From Ruegeria arenilitoris (lineage in GTDB: Bacteria; Pseudomonadota; Alphaproteobacteria; Rhodobacterales; Rhodobacteraceae): a stretch of DNA of 64,000 nt. Position numbers and translations under genes: made by a program. How positions within the stretch are numbered: the first letter of the stretch is position 1; the number at the start of each line of letters is the position of its first letter. Shown one piece after another: positions 7,294 to 16,303 of this stretch. The stretch is taken from positions 248,001 through 312,000 of the forward strand of contig NZ_WQCA01000004.1 of the NCBI RefSeq assembly GCF_013032445.1, given 5' to 3'. The notes under the pieces were generated by a model. That model was given only the letters and a program-made list of their open reading frames with translations. It ran no database searches and was not told where the DNA came from.

Positions 7294-9003
7294 ATGACCA
7301 AGAAACGCCGTTCACAGCATTGGTATGGAAAGCTCGACAAAGACGGCTTCATCCACCGGTCTTGGATGAAGAACCAGGGCTTTCCAGATCACGCCTTTGA
7401 CGGGCGGCCGATCATCGGCATCTGCAACACCTGGTCAGAGCTTACCCCCTGCAACTCGGGCCTGCGTGATCTGGCCGAAGGTGTAAAACGCGGCGTGTGG
7501 GAGGCCGGAGGCTTCCCGGTCGAATTCCCCGTCATGTCTCTGGGCGAAACCCAGATGAAACCCACCGCCATGCTGTTCCGCAACCTGCTGGCTATGGATG
7601 TCGAGGAATCGATCCGTGCTTACGGCATCGACGGCGTGGTTCTGCTGGGCGGCTGCGACAAGACCACCCCGGGGCAGTTGATGGGTGCGGCCTCGGTTGA
7701 TCTGCCCTCGATCGTCGTCAGTTCCGGCCCGATGTTGAACGGCAAATATCGCGGGCAGGATATCGGCTCGGGCACCGACGTCTGGAAATTCTCCGAGGCC
7801 GTGCGGGCCGGGGAAATGACCCTGCAAGACTTCATGAACGCCGAATCCGGCATGTCCCGCAGCGCTGGGGTTTGCATGACCATGGGCACGGCCTCGACTA
7901 TGGCCTCGCTGGTCGAAGCAATGGGCATGAGCCTACCCACCAACGCCGCCCTGCCTGCCGTTGATGCCCGCCGCATGGCCCTTGCGCATCTAACCGGGAA
8001 GCGGATTGTCGAGATGGTGGACGAAGACCTCAAACCTTCGGACATTCTGACTAAAGAGGCGTTCGAAAATGCCATCCTCGCCAATGCCGCAGTCGGTGGG
8101 TCGACCAATGCGGTGGTTCACTTGCTAGCGCTTGCCGGTCGTGTGGGCGTGGACCTGACGCTCAAGGATTTTGAGATCGGCTCGGAAATCCCCTTGCTGG
8201 TGAACTGTATGCCCTCGGGAAAATACCTGATGGAAGACTTCTGCTACGCCGGCGGCGTGCCAGTTGTGCTGAACGAACTCAAATCCTTCCTACGGCCAGC
8301 ACGAACGGTGCTGAAAAAGGACATCTCGGCCCATTACGAAGGCGCTGAATGTTTCAACGACGACGTCATCCGCCCCTTTGATGACCCAGTCAAACCCGCT
8401 GCGGGCCTGCGTGTCCTGCACGGGAATCTGGCTCCTAACGGTGCCATTGTAAAACCCTCGGCAGCAACAGATGAACTGCTGGAGACCGAAGCCGAAGCCT
8501 ACGTTTTCGAGAATATCGAAGACCTCAAGGCCAATATCGACCGCGAAGACCTGCCGGTGACGCCCGAAACCATTCTGGTACTTAAAGGCTGTGGTCCCAA
8601 GGGTTATCCAGGGATGCCTGAGGTCGGCAATATGCCGATCCCCGCCAAGCTGGTGAAAGACGGCGTCCGCGATATGATCCGCATCTCGGACGCGCGCATG
8701 TCCGGCACCGCCTATGGCACGGTCATCCTGCATGTCAGCCCCGAGGCGCAAGCGGGTGGTACGTTGGCGCTGGTCAAAACCGGAGACCGCATCCGCGTGT
8801 CGGCCAGCAAGGGCGAGTTGGAGCTTTTGGTGGACGAAAAGGAACTGGACGCCCGCCGTGCCGCATGGCAACCGGACGACCCGCACTACACCCGCGGTTA
8901 TGCGAAACTCTATATCGACCACGTGCTGCAGGCCGATCAGGGTGCGGACCTTGATTTTCTTGTCGGCAAAGACACCCGCCTTGTGACCAGAGAGAGCCAC
9001 TGA
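7294..9003 (+). CDS. IlvD/Edd-family sugar-acid dehydratase (galactonate/arabonate type)
   Basis: This 569-residue Fe-S dehydratase most resembles L-arabonate/D-galactonate dehydratases rather than IlvD, by my recall of the Rhizobium enzyme. Cluster cysteines are seen in GICNTW, LGGCDKTTPG and AGVCMTMGTAS. It would convert D-galactonate to 2-keto-3-deoxygalactonate. The gene sits between the GH4 gene (13 bp gap) and the SDR gene, with which it shares one base (TGATG). Enzymes of this branch often accept both D-galactonate and L-arabonate, so L-arabinose may enter the same pathway, although no further arabinose-specific gene is seen. Confidence 0.88.
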   Translation: MTKKRRSQHWYGKLDKDGFIHRSWMKNQGFPDHAFDGRPIIGICNTWSELTPCNSGLRDLAEGVKRGVWEAGGFPVEFPVMSLGETQMKPTAMLFRNLLAMDVEESIRAYGIDGVVLLGGCDKTTPGQLMGAASVDLPSIVVSSGPMLNGKYRGQDIGSGTDVWKFSEAVRAGEMTLQDFMNAESGMSRSAGVCMTMGTASTMASLVEAMGMSLPTNAALPAVDARRMALAHLTGKRIVEMVDEDLKPSDILTKEAFENAILANAAVGGSTNAVVHLLALAGRVGVDLTLKDFEIGSEIPLLVNCMPSGKYLMEDFCYAGGVPVVLNELKSFLRPARTVLKKDISAHYEGAECFNDDVIRPFDDPVKPAAGLRVLHGNLAPNGAIVKPSAATDELLETEAEAYVFENIEDLKANIDREDLPVTPETILVLKGCGPKGYPGMPEVGNMPIPAKLVKDGVRDMIRISDARMSGTAYGTVILHVSPEAQAGGTLALVKTGDRIRVSASKGELELLVDEKELDARRAAWQPDDPHYTRGYAKLYIDHVLQADQGADLDFLVGKDTRLVTRESH

Positions 9004-9770
9004 TGGACCAACCAGCCACCTTCCATGATCTGAACGGCGCTTCGGTCTATATCACCGGCGGCGGCTCGGGCGTTGGCGCAGCACTAACGGATGGGTTCCT
9101 TGCGCAAGGTGCCAATGTCGCCTTTATTGGACGGTCCGACGCCAGTGGGTTTGTCGAGGAAATGCGCGACAAACACGGCCGCGCGCCCCTGTTCATGCAG
9201 GGTGACATGACCGACACCGAGTTGCTGCACGTCACCATGAAAAAAGCCGCCGAAGCGAATGGCTCCCTGAACGTGCTGGTCAACAACGCCGCCAATGACA
9301 AACGCCATTCGCTTGAGGAAACCACCACCGAATTCTGGGACTGGATGATCGAGGTGAACCTCAAGGCCTACTACTTCGCCTGTCAGGAGGCCGCGCGCCA
9401 GATGCAAGGTAAGGGTGGGGCGATCGTTAATTTCAGCTCGATCAGCTACATGATGGGCAATGCAGGCTATCCGATCTATACCACCTCAAATGCCGGAATC
9501 ACCGGGATGACACGGTCCTTGGCGCGCGAGTTGGGGCCGCAGAACATTCGCGTAAATGCGCTGGCCCCCGGTTGGGTTCTGACGCAGAAACAGCTGGATA
9601 TGTGGGCCACGCCCGCGGATCTGGCCGCGCATATGGACCGCCAATGCCTGAAAGAACACCTGACGCCCGAGGACATGATCGCGCCGACCTTGTTCCTGGC
9701 CTCAAACGCCAGCCGGGCGATGACCGGGCAATGCATGGCCGTCGATGGCGGCGTTGTCGTAACGGGGTAG
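9003..9770 (+). CDS. SDR-family dehydrogenase, probable galactose dehydrogenase, Asn at the Lys position
   Basis: This 255-residue short-chain dehydrogenase has the cofactor motif TGGGSGVG (18-25), NNAAN (94-98), S146 and Y159. The residue four after the tyrosine, almost always Lys, is Asn here (YTTSN, N163; codon aat). Position in the operon, between the dehydratase and DgoK, makes it the best candidate for oxidising D-galactose to galactonolactone, the step that no other gene in the window covers. The missing Lys could alter the mechanism, be compensated by another residue, or mean a different reaction. Family is certain; substrate is inference. Confidence 0.85.
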   Translation: MDQPATFHDLNGASVYITGGGSGVGAALTDGFLAQGANVAFIGRSDASGFVEEMRDKHGRAPLFMQGDMTDTELLHVTMKKAAEANGSLNVLVNNAANDKRHSLEETTTEFWDWMIEVNLKAYYFACQEAARQMQGKGGAIVNFSSISYMMGNAGYPIYTTSNAGITGMTRSLARELGPQNIRVNALAPGWVLTQKQLDMWATPADLAAHMDRQCLKEHLTPEDMIAPTLFLASNASRAMTGQCMAVDGGVVVTG

Positions 9771-9774
9771 AGCC

Positions 9775-10668
9775 ATGAATACAGAATGGATTGCGGTCGA
9801 TTGGGGAACCTCGCATCTGCGGGCCTGGGCGATGCGGGGCGACAGCGTTTTGGACCACGCGCAATCGGACAAAGGCATGGCACGAGTGGGAAAAGATGGG
9901 TTCCAGTCCGCCTTGTTCGAATTGATCGAAGGCTGGTTGAGTAGCGGACCCACAGATGTGATAGCCTGCGGCATGGTGGGCGCGCGACAAGGCTGGGTCG
10001 AGGCCCCGTACTCCGCCGTTCCATGCGAACCAACACCGGTTGCTCCGTTCCGTGTGCCGGGGACCGGCCCCCGTATACGCGCCTTCGTTGTGCCCGGTCT
10101 GAAACAAGCCACACCACCCGATGTTATGCGCGGCGAGGAAACCCAGATTGCGGGCTTTCTGGCCTCGCATCAAAACTGGGACGGGGTGATCTGTCTGCCC
10201 GGCACCCATACCAAATGGGTGCAGGTCAGCGCCGGAGAAGTCGTCAGCTTCCGCACTTTCATGACCGGAGAGATGTTCGATCTGCTGGCCGGGCAATCGG
10301 TGCTGAAACACTCGGTTGGCCAGGGCTGGGACGATGCCGCCTTTGCCGACGCCGTGGCAGACACACAGTCCAAGCCCGAACAACTGGCCGCGCGGATGTT
10401 TGGCCTGCGTGCCGCTGATCTGTTGCAAGGACAGGATGGTGATATCACACGGGCGCAGCTATCAGGCTTTCTGATCGGCGCGGAACTGGCCGCGACCCGC
10501 CCCTATTGGCTGGGCCAGCAACTGGCGATCATCGGGGCCGAGGGTTTGTCCGACGTCTACGCCAAGGCCCTGCAACAACAGGGCGCGTTTGTCGAAACCG
10601 CCAACAGCACGCAATGTACTCTGGCCGGCCTTCTGCAGGCCCGTAACCTGACGAGGCAAACCGCATGA
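9775..10668 (+). CDS. dgoK: 2-dehydro-3-deoxygalactonokinase (DgoK)
   Basis: This 297-residue kinase has the DgoK-type N-terminus AVDWGTSHLRAW and the ATP-fold motif GTHTKW near residue 143. DgoK phosphorylates 2-keto-3-deoxy-D-galactonate with ATP. Its stop overlaps the next gene, the matching aldolase, by 4 bp, so kinase and aldolase are translationally coupled. The length fits the family. The pair defines the DeLey-Doudoroff branch rather than the Leloir pathway, of which no gene (galK, galT, galE) is seen here. Confidence 0.93.
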   Translation: MNTEWIAVDWGTSHLRAWAMRGDSVLDHAQSDKGMARVGKDGFQSALFELIEGWLSSGPTDVIACGMVGARQGWVEAPYSAVPCEPTPVAPFRVPGTGPRIRAFVVPGLKQATPPDVMRGEETQIAGFLASHQNWDGVICLPGTHTKWVQVSAGEVVSFRTFMTGEMFDLLAGQSVLKHSVGQGWDDAAFADAVADTQSKPEQLAARMFGLRAADLLQGQDGDITRAQLSGFLIGAELAATRPYWLGQQLAIIGAEGLSDVYAKALQQQGAFVETANSTQCTLAGLLQARNLTRQTA

Positions 10669-11270
10669 GCCGTCCCATCATAGCCATTCTGCGCGGTCTG
10701 CACCCATCAGATGCCGCCTCCACCGGACAGGCCCTGATCGACGCCGGGATCGATAAGATAGAAGTCCCGCTGAATTCTCCCGACCCGCTGGAATCGATCG
10801 GAATTCTGGTCGAAAAGTTCGGCGACCGCGCCCTGATCGGCGCGGGCACCGTTCTGACTACGGATCAGGTGGATGGGGTGGCCAAGGTAGGCGGCAGGCT
10901 AATCGTATCGCCGAACTGCGACCCTGACGTCATATCGCGCACCCATCAACTGGGTCTGGAAAGCTGGCCGGGCATATTTACCCCGACCGAGGCATTTGCA
11001 GCCCTCAAGGCCGGCGCCTCTGGCCTCAAACTCTTCCCCGGCGCACTGGCCGGCCCGGCGGGGCTGTCCGCCCTGCGCGCGGTACTACCCAAGGGCACGC
11101 TGGTTTATGCCGTTGGCGGCGCGGGGCCTGAGAATTTCGACCAATGGATCAAGGCGAGCGCCGACGGGTTCGGCATCGGATCGGCCCTGTTCAAGCCCGG
11201 CATGGCCATCTCTGAGGTTGCTGACCTCGCCGCACGGATCGTGGCTGCCTATGACGAGGCCGCCGGATGA
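10665..11270 (+). CDS. dgoA: 2-dehydro-3-deoxy-6-phosphogalactonate aldolase (DgoA)
   Basis: This 201-residue class I aldolase of the KDPG/KDPGal family shows IAILRG (6-11), the catalytic Glu in KIEVPLNSP, the phosphate-binding GAGTVL and the Schiff-base Lys in LKLFPG. It splits 2-keto-3-deoxy-6-phosphogalactonate into pyruvate and glyceraldehyde 3-phosphate. It overlaps dgoK by 4 bp upstream and the lactonase gene by 4 bp downstream. The EVPLNSP motif (Eda enzymes usually have EVTLRT) supports the galacto-specific member. Confidence 0.93.
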   Translation: MSRPIIAILRGLHPSDAASTGQALIDAGIDKIEVPLNSPDPLESIGILVEKFGDRALIGAGTVLTTDQVDGVAKVGGRLIVSPNCDPDVISRTHQLGLESWPGIFTPTEAFAALKAGASGLKLFPGALAGPAGLSALRAVLPKGTLVYAVGGAGPENFDQWIKASADGFGIGSALFKPGMAISEVADLAARIVAAYDEAAG

Positions 11271-12127
11271 GCACCGTCTACGACGACCGCGCCTGTGAGC
11301 TGGGCGAGGGACCGCTTTGGCATCCCGAGCGGCAACAGCTTTTCTGGTTCGATATCGTCGGCAAACGCCTGATGACGCGGGAAAACGGCGAACAGCACAG
11401 CTGGCAATTCGACGAACATGTCTCGGCCGCGGGTTGGGTCGACAGGGACACGCTGTTGATCGCCTCAGAAACGGGACTTTTGCGGTTCAACCTGAAGACC
11501 GAACAGAAAGAGCTGATAGCCTCGCTAGAAGCGGACAATCCAGTCACACGCTCGAACGACGGCCGCGCGGATCCTTGGGGCGGGTTCTGGATCGGAACCA
11601 TGGGCAAAGGCGCCGAACCTGGCGCAGGCGCGATCTATCGCTACCGTCAGGGCGAATTGCGGCAACTGGTGGCAAACGTCACGATCTCAAATGCGATCTG
11701 TTTCTCTCCGGACCGGTCCTGCGCCTATTACGCAGATACAGTCACAAAGCAGGTCATGCGCTGGCCTTTGAACCCGGAGACCGGCTGGCCCGAGGGTGAA
11801 AGCGCGGTGTTCCTTGACTTGCACGACGAGGGACTGAACCCCGATGGTGCCGTGGTTGATGTCGACGGCAATATCTGGATCGCTCAGTGGGGCGCGAGCC
11901 GTGTGGCGGCCTATACCCCTACGGGTCAGTTCCTGACGGCGGTCGCGTTTGAGGCTACTCATACTTCATGTCCCGCCTTTGGCGGCGGCGACCTGAAGAT
12001 CTTGTTTTGCACCACTGCCCGCGAGGGGCTGGATGCAGGGACCTTGGCCAAACTCCCAACCAATGGCATGACCTTTGCCGCCCCTGGCGCAGGCAAGGGA
12101 CAGGCCGAACACAGAGTCCTTCTATGA
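11267..12127 (+). CDS. SMP-30/gluconolactonase-family sugar lactonase
   Basis: This 286-residue six-bladed beta-propeller of the SMP-30/regucalcin family has the expected metal ligands: Glu in GEGPLWH near residue 15, Asn in SNDGRADPWGG near 102 and Asp in NPDGAVVDVDG near 195. It would hydrolyse the galactonolactone made by the SDR to galactonate, the dehydratase substrate. It overlaps dgoA (4 bp) and the GH42 gene (ATGA at 12124-12127). Relatives act on galactono-, arabino- and gluconolactones, so specificity rests on context. Confidence 0.9.
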   Translation: MSTVYDDRACELGEGPLWHPERQQLFWFDIVGKRLMTRENGEQHSWQFDEHVSAAGWVDRDTLLIASETGLLRFNLKTEQKELIASLEADNPVTRSNDGRADPWGGFWIGTMGKGAEPGAGAIYRYRQGELRQLVANVTISNAICFSPDRSCAYYADTVTKQVMRWPLNPETGWPEGESAVFLDLHDEGLNPDGAVVDVDGNIWIAQWGASRVAAYTPTGQFLTAVAFEATHTSCPAFGGGDLKILFCTTAREGLDAGTLAKLPTNGMTFAAPGAGKGQAEHRVLL

Positions 12128-14031
12128 AGCCCGAACTTGGCGTTTGCTACTATCCCGAACATTGGTCCGAAGAGATGTGGGCCGAGGACGCGGCCCGCAT
12201 GGTGGAAACCGGCTTGAGCTGGGTGCGGATCGGTGAGTTTGCCTGGAGCCGGATGGAGCCAAGCCCCGGCGATCTGCAGTTTGAATGGCTGGATCGCGCA
12301 ATTGAGGTGTTAGGGGCCGCGGGGCTGAAGGTGGTGTTAGGTACGCCGACGGCAACGCCACCGCGTTGGATGCTGGACAAACACCCCGACATGCTGGCCG
12401 TGGATGCTCAGGAGCAGCCGCGCAAGTTCGGATCGCGCAGGCACTATTGCTTTAGCCATATGGGCTATATCGCCGAGTGTGAGCGAATTGCCCGGATCAT
12501 GGGCGAGCGTTACCGACGCAACCCGCATATCGCAGCGTGGCAAATCGACAATGAATATGGCTGCCACGAGACCACGGTGAGTTACAGCCAAGCAGCCTTG
12601 CAGGCGTTTCGGCGGTGGCTGGCGGATCAGTATGGGTCCATCGACGCGCTGAATGCCGCATGGGGCAATGTATTCTGGTCGATGGAATACGACAGTTTTG
12701 ATCAGATCGATCTGCCCAACCTGACCGTGACCGAGCCCAACCCGGCCCATGTTCTGGCCTTTCGCCGCTTCAGCTCGGATCAGGTGGCAGTGTTCAATAA
12801 GGCGCAAGTGGATGTGCTGCGACCACTGACCGATGCGCCACTGCTGCACAATTATATGGGGCGGATACTGGATTTCGACCACTTCAAGGTCGGTAAGGAT
12901 CTGGATATCGCCACCTGGGACAGTTATCCGATCGGGTTTCTGTCGGACCGGCTTGAGGCCGACGAAGCGCATAAGACGGCATTCCTGCAACAGGGTGATC
13001 CGGACATGCAGGCCTTTCACCACGACCTCTACCGTGCTGTCGGACGCGGGCGCTGGTGGGTGATGGAGCAGCAACCCGGCCCGGTAAACTGGGCCCCGTA
13101 CAATCCCGCCCCCCTGCCCGGCATGGTGCGCCTTTGGTCGCTTGAGGCGGTGGCACATGGCGCCGAGGTGGTCAGTTACTTCCGTTGGCGGCAGGCCCCC
13201 TTCGGACAGGAGCAGATGCATGCGGGATTGCTGACCCCGAACAACGCCGCTGCCCCAGCTTTGGCCGAGGCTCGTCAGACCGCCGATGATCTGGCGGAAC
13301 TGGGCGCGGTCACGCAGGCACAGGCAGACGTGGCCATTCTTTTCGACTACGCCTCGGACTGGGCCTGGACGACACAGCCGCAAGGGGCCGGGTTCAACTA
13401 TTTCCGGCTGGTCTTTTCGGCCTATCGCGCGCTACGTCGGGCCGGGCTGTCCGTGGATTTCCTCTCGGCGTCCGAAACGCCAAAGTCCGGGTACAAGCTG
13501 ATCCTCGCCCCCGGGCTGGCAACATTGGGCGATATGGTAGAACAGCGCCCGGACCAGCTGACACTCTTTGGCCCCCGCAGCGGCGCTATCACGCACGACT
13601 TTCAGATCCCCAAAACTCGCCCCGGCCTTTCCGGATTGGATTGCGAAGTTGAACTAGTCGAAACCCTGCCTCCGAACGTATGCCGCGAGGTTGTTGGCGG
13701 CGGCGCAGCCCAGCACTGGATTGATCGCTTGTCCGGTAGTGCCCCGGACCTACTGACCTATACCGACGGAACATCCGCACTGAAGGGTGAAAACGGGCTC
13801 TGGTATCTGTCTGGGTGCTCGGATGAAACCCTGTGGGATCGGGTGATCTCAATGGCCGCACATGAGGTTGGACTGACCTTGCATCCTATGCCCGAAGGAC
13901 TACGGCGGCGCGAGACCGAACAGCACGTTTTTCTGATCAACTACAATTCTTCCCGCGTTTCTTGGAACGGGCATGAGATTGGTGCCTGTGAAGCACTCAT
14001 CCTGAAAAAACACGCGCCCGAAGAGGGGTAA
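12124..14031 (+). CDS. GH42 beta-galactosidase
   Basis: This 635-residue cytoplasmic enzyme is a glycoside hydrolase family 42 beta-galactosidase. The acid/base is E144 in WQIDNEYG and the nucleophile E315 in WWVMEQQPG. The trimerisation-type domain and a C-terminal beta domain follow in normal length. The start at 12124 is chosen because it gives the 4-bp ATGA overlap with the lactonase and because GH42 proteins begin with this ELGVCYYPE block; the frame is open further upstream inside the lactonase gene. It ends the galactoside operon and gives the locus both alpha- and beta-galactosidase activity. Its last codons carry a terminator for the opposite strand. Confidence 0.93.
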   Translation: MKPELGVCYYPEHWSEEMWAEDAARMVETGLSWVRIGEFAWSRMEPSPGDLQFEWLDRAIEVLGAAGLKVVLGTPTATPPRWMLDKHPDMLAVDAQEQPRKFGSRRHYCFSHMGYIAECERIARIMGERYRRNPHIAAWQIDNEYGCHETTVSYSQAALQAFRRWLADQYGSIDALNAAWGNVFWSMEYDSFDQIDLPNLTVTEPNPAHVLAFRRFSSDQVAVFNKAQVDVLRPLTDAPLLHNYMGRILDFDHFKVGKDLDIATWDSYPIGFLSDRLEADEAHKTAFLQQGDPDMQAFHHDLYRAVGRGRWWVMEQQPGPVNWAPYNPAPLPGMVRLWSLEAVAHGAEVVSYFRWRQAPFGQEQMHAGLLTPNNAAAPALAEARQTADDLAELGAVTQAQADVAILFDYASDWAWTTQPQGAGFNYFRLVFSAYRALRRAGLSVDFLSASETPKSGYKLILAPGLATLGDMVEQRPDQLTLFGPRSGAITHDFQIPKTRPGLSGLDCEVELVETLPPNVCREVVGGGAAQHWIDRLSGSAPDLLTYTDGTSALKGENGLWYLSGCSDETLWDRVISMAAHEVGLTLHPMPEGLRRRETEQHVFLINYNSSRVSWNGHEIGACEALILKKHAPEEG

Positions 14032-14045
14032 CTCTCCGGGCGCGT
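14005..14045 (-). terminator. Terminator of the Pot-type operon, overlapping the GH42 3' end
   Basis: ACGCGCCCG (14012-14020) pairs perfectly with CGGGCGCGT (14037-14045). Read leftwards, the hairpin is followed by GTG and six T (A at 14005-14010). It terminates the leftward transport operon, and the stem includes the stop region of the convergent GH42 gene. It may also stop the rightward transcript, less strongly. Confidence 0.75.
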
Positions 14046-14067
14046 TGTCTTCCGTCAGACGCGAAGC

Positions 14068-15375
14068 TTACTGGTCACTTTGCAGACTGTGGGGGTCGAA
14101 GGCCCCGCCAAACCCACCATTGTTTGAGGGCTGGGTTTCGGTATCCGAGGCGCCCTCGTCATCGTCACCGCCCAGTGCGTTCGGATCAAACACGTTACCG
14201 AAGCCCGAGTTATTGGTGCCAGAGTCCGGTTCCGCCCCCTCTTCCGTAGCACCGGGTTGTAGGTCACCGGGCTCAAACACACCTTCAAAGCGCTGTTTGC
14301 GTTCTTCCTCACGCTGCTTGCGCTGCTCTTCACGCTGCTTGCGCAACTCTTCGATGCGCTGCTGGGCTTCCAGTTGCTTCTGCTCTCGCACGTCGGCAAT
14401 GCACTGCGCCGGGTTGTAGGCCGTCGCGGTGCCAATCAAGGTGATCGTGGCCACGGCGAACACAACAACAAGAACCGCAGCCATGTTGCCGGAGAAGAAG
14501 CTGGGCAGTTTGATTTTGCCCGCCAGTTCCTCGACGGTGGCATTCTTGCGCGCGGCGGCAACCAGTTCCTGCCGTTTCAGCTTGGCCTCGTTCAGCAATG
14601 CAAAGAACACGGTCATTGCCACGATGATGAAGGCCAGTGCCGAGATTGACGGCGTGATGCCGTAGCGCACTTTTTGCGCCAGTTCGATGGTCAGCGTTGG
14701 GTATTCACCAAAGGTGAAGGTGGTGGTGTTGTAGTTCTCGAACGAGGCGAGAAACGCCAACACCGCCGCCGACGCAATCGCCGGGCGCATGAACGGCAGC
14801 AGGATCTTGCGGAATGCCTGCGCGTGCGATGCGCCGAGGTCCAATGCGGCCTCGGTCAGTGCGATATCATAGCGCTGCAACCGCGCCACCAGCACCAACA
14901 TGCAATAGCTGGCTATGAAGGTGGATTGGCCAATCACCGTCAGGAAAATTCCGTTCGACAATACGCTGTCCGCGCCCAGCCCAAGCATCCGGTTGATCCG
15001 GTCCCAGAACACCAGCGTTGAGATACCCAGAACCACGCCCGGGATCAGGATTGGCGCGATGATGACCGTGTAATAGGTCGCCCGCAGCTTGGGCCAGATC
15101 TGTGTCAGCATCAGCGCGCCCGCCAGCCCCATCGCAACCGACAGAACCACCGTCCCGGCTCCGATGATAAGCGAGTTCTTGATGCCGTTCAGGATACGCT
15201 GATCCTGAAACAGCTCGCCGAACCACTGGAAAGTCAGGCATTCCCACGGCGTCATCCTCGGGAAGGCCGAAGAGTTGAAAGCTGTGACCGACATGATCAC
15301 CAGCGGGCCCAGCAGGTACAGGAAGAAGATGACCAGATAGGCCCAGATGCTTAGGCGGAGGAAGGAATTGTTCAT
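14068..15375 (-). CDS. Pot-type ABC permease (PotC-like) with repeat-bearing C-terminal tail
   Basis: Residues 1-275 are a PotC-like permease with about six membrane helices and the EAA loop EAALDLGASHAQAFRKILLP near residue 178. This protein has 435 residues, whereas PotC-type proteins have 260-280. The extra part holds one more membrane helix (about 300-323), a Gln/Arg/Glu-rich probable coiled coil (about 330-362) and an acidic, Gly/Asn-rich tail. The tail carries three copies of a [F/G]F/E-G-x-F-[D/E]-P-x-x-L unit (near 362, 390 and 420). It overlaps the previous permease by 4 bp. The cargo is probably a polyamine or similar cation; the tail function is unknown. Confidence 0.88.
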   Translation of the reverse strand: MNNSFLRLSIWAYLVIFFLYLLGPLVIMSVTAFNSSAFPRMTPWECLTFQWFGELFQDQRILNGIKNSLIIGAGTVVLSVAMGLAGALMLTQIWPKLRATYYTVIIAPILIPGVVLGISTLVFWDRINRMLGLGADSVLSNGIFLTVIGQSTFIASYCMLVLVARLQRYDIALTEAALDLGASHAQAFRKILLPFMRPAIASAAVLAFLASFENYNTTTFTFGEYPTLTIELAQKVRYGITPSISALAFIIVAMTVFFALLNEAKLKRQELVAAARKNATVEELAGKIKLPSFFSGNMAAVLVVVFAVATITLIGTATAYNPAQCIADVREQKQLEAQQRIEELRKQREEQRKQREEERKQRFEGVFEPGDLQPGATEEGAEPDSGTNNSGFGNVFDPNALGGDDDEGASDTETQPSNNGGFGGAFDPHSLQSDQ

Positions 15376-16292
15376 TTCCCGATATCCCCCATGTTCACCT
15401 TGAACAGGCGCATCATCGCCAGCACGAACAGGATACAGGTCACCAGCAGCACGATGGCGTAGGCGGCCCCCTGCGGCCAGTCATTGTTGTCGTTGAACTG
15501 CTGATAGATCAGCTGCGTGAACCACAAGCTGGACGGCCCGCCTAGAATCTGCGGTGCGGCCAGTGCGCCTGCGGACAGCATGAAGACCATGGTACAGCCC
15601 GAGCTGATCCCTGGCTTGGCGTAGGGAATGACCACCCGCCAGTGAATCCGCCACCAGGGCGCTCCCAGATCACGCGCTGCCTCGATTTGATTGCCGTCCA
15701 AACTTTCGATCACGTTGTAGATCGGGAAGATCATCAGCAGGATGTAGGCATAGCCCAAACCCGCATAGAGCGCGATGTCGTTGCGGATGAAGTCAAACGG
15801 CGTGTCCCAGATGCCCAGACCCATGAACAGGGTGTTCAGCACACCGGTCTCGCCAAAGATAATCCGAAGTGCAAAGGCCCGCAGGATTTCATTGATCCAG
15901 TAAGGGATGATCAGCATGATCGCAAAGATGCGGATATGGCTGCCCTTGGACTGACCCAGATAATAGGCGATCGGGTAGCAGATGATCAGGTTGAAGATCG
16001 TCACACAGACCGCCGCGAGCAGCGTGCGGAAGAACACACGCAGATCGACGGCGTTATAGTCCTGACTGCCGCCCTCGGGGCCGTAGATCAAGTATTTGTA
16101 GTTCTCTAGCGTATAGACGTCCTTAGGCCCGCCAATCTCAGGCGGTGGCAGGTTCGGACGGAATGAGAAATCGAGCATCGACAGCTGTGGCAGAATAATC
16201 AGACCGATGGTCCAGAACAGGACCAGACCCAGTATCGCCAGCCCCATGCCGGTGCCGTTGCGGTTGAAAAACTCTTTCAGAAAGCGGGGCAT
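15372..16292 (-). CDS. Pot-type ABC permease (PotB-like)
   Basis: This 306-residue inner-membrane protein is the first permease of the Pot-type importer. A helix at residues 17-37 is followed by a periplasmic segment, then five more helices with the EAA loop EAARDLGAPWWRIHWRVVIP near residue 210. It starts 11 bp after the ATPase stop and shares ATGA with the next permease. Family assignment to polyamine/putrescine-like transporters is firm; the true ligand is not shown by the sequence. Confidence 0.9.
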   Translation of the reverse strand: MPRFLKEFFNRNGTGMGLAILGLVLFWTIGLIILPQLSMLDFSFRPNLPPPEIGGPKDVYTLENYKYLIYGPEGGSQDYNAVDLRVFFRTLLAAVCVTIFNLIICYPIAYYLGQSKGSHIRIFAIMLIIPYWINEILRAFALRIIFGETGVLNTLFMGLGIWDTPFDFIRNDIALYAGLGYAYILLMIFPIYNVIESLDGNQIEAARDLGAPWWRIHWRVVIPYAKPGISSGCTMVFMLSAGALAAPQILGGPSSLWFTQLIYQQFNDNNDWPQGAAYAIVLLVTCILFVLAMMRLFKVNMGDIGK

Positions 16293-16303
16293 GTGTTTTC
16301 CCC

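Noticed and set aside
11968-12123. In-frame extension upstream of the first GH42 gene
   Set aside because: It lies inside the lactonase gene in another frame; the family start and the ATGA overlap are at 12124.
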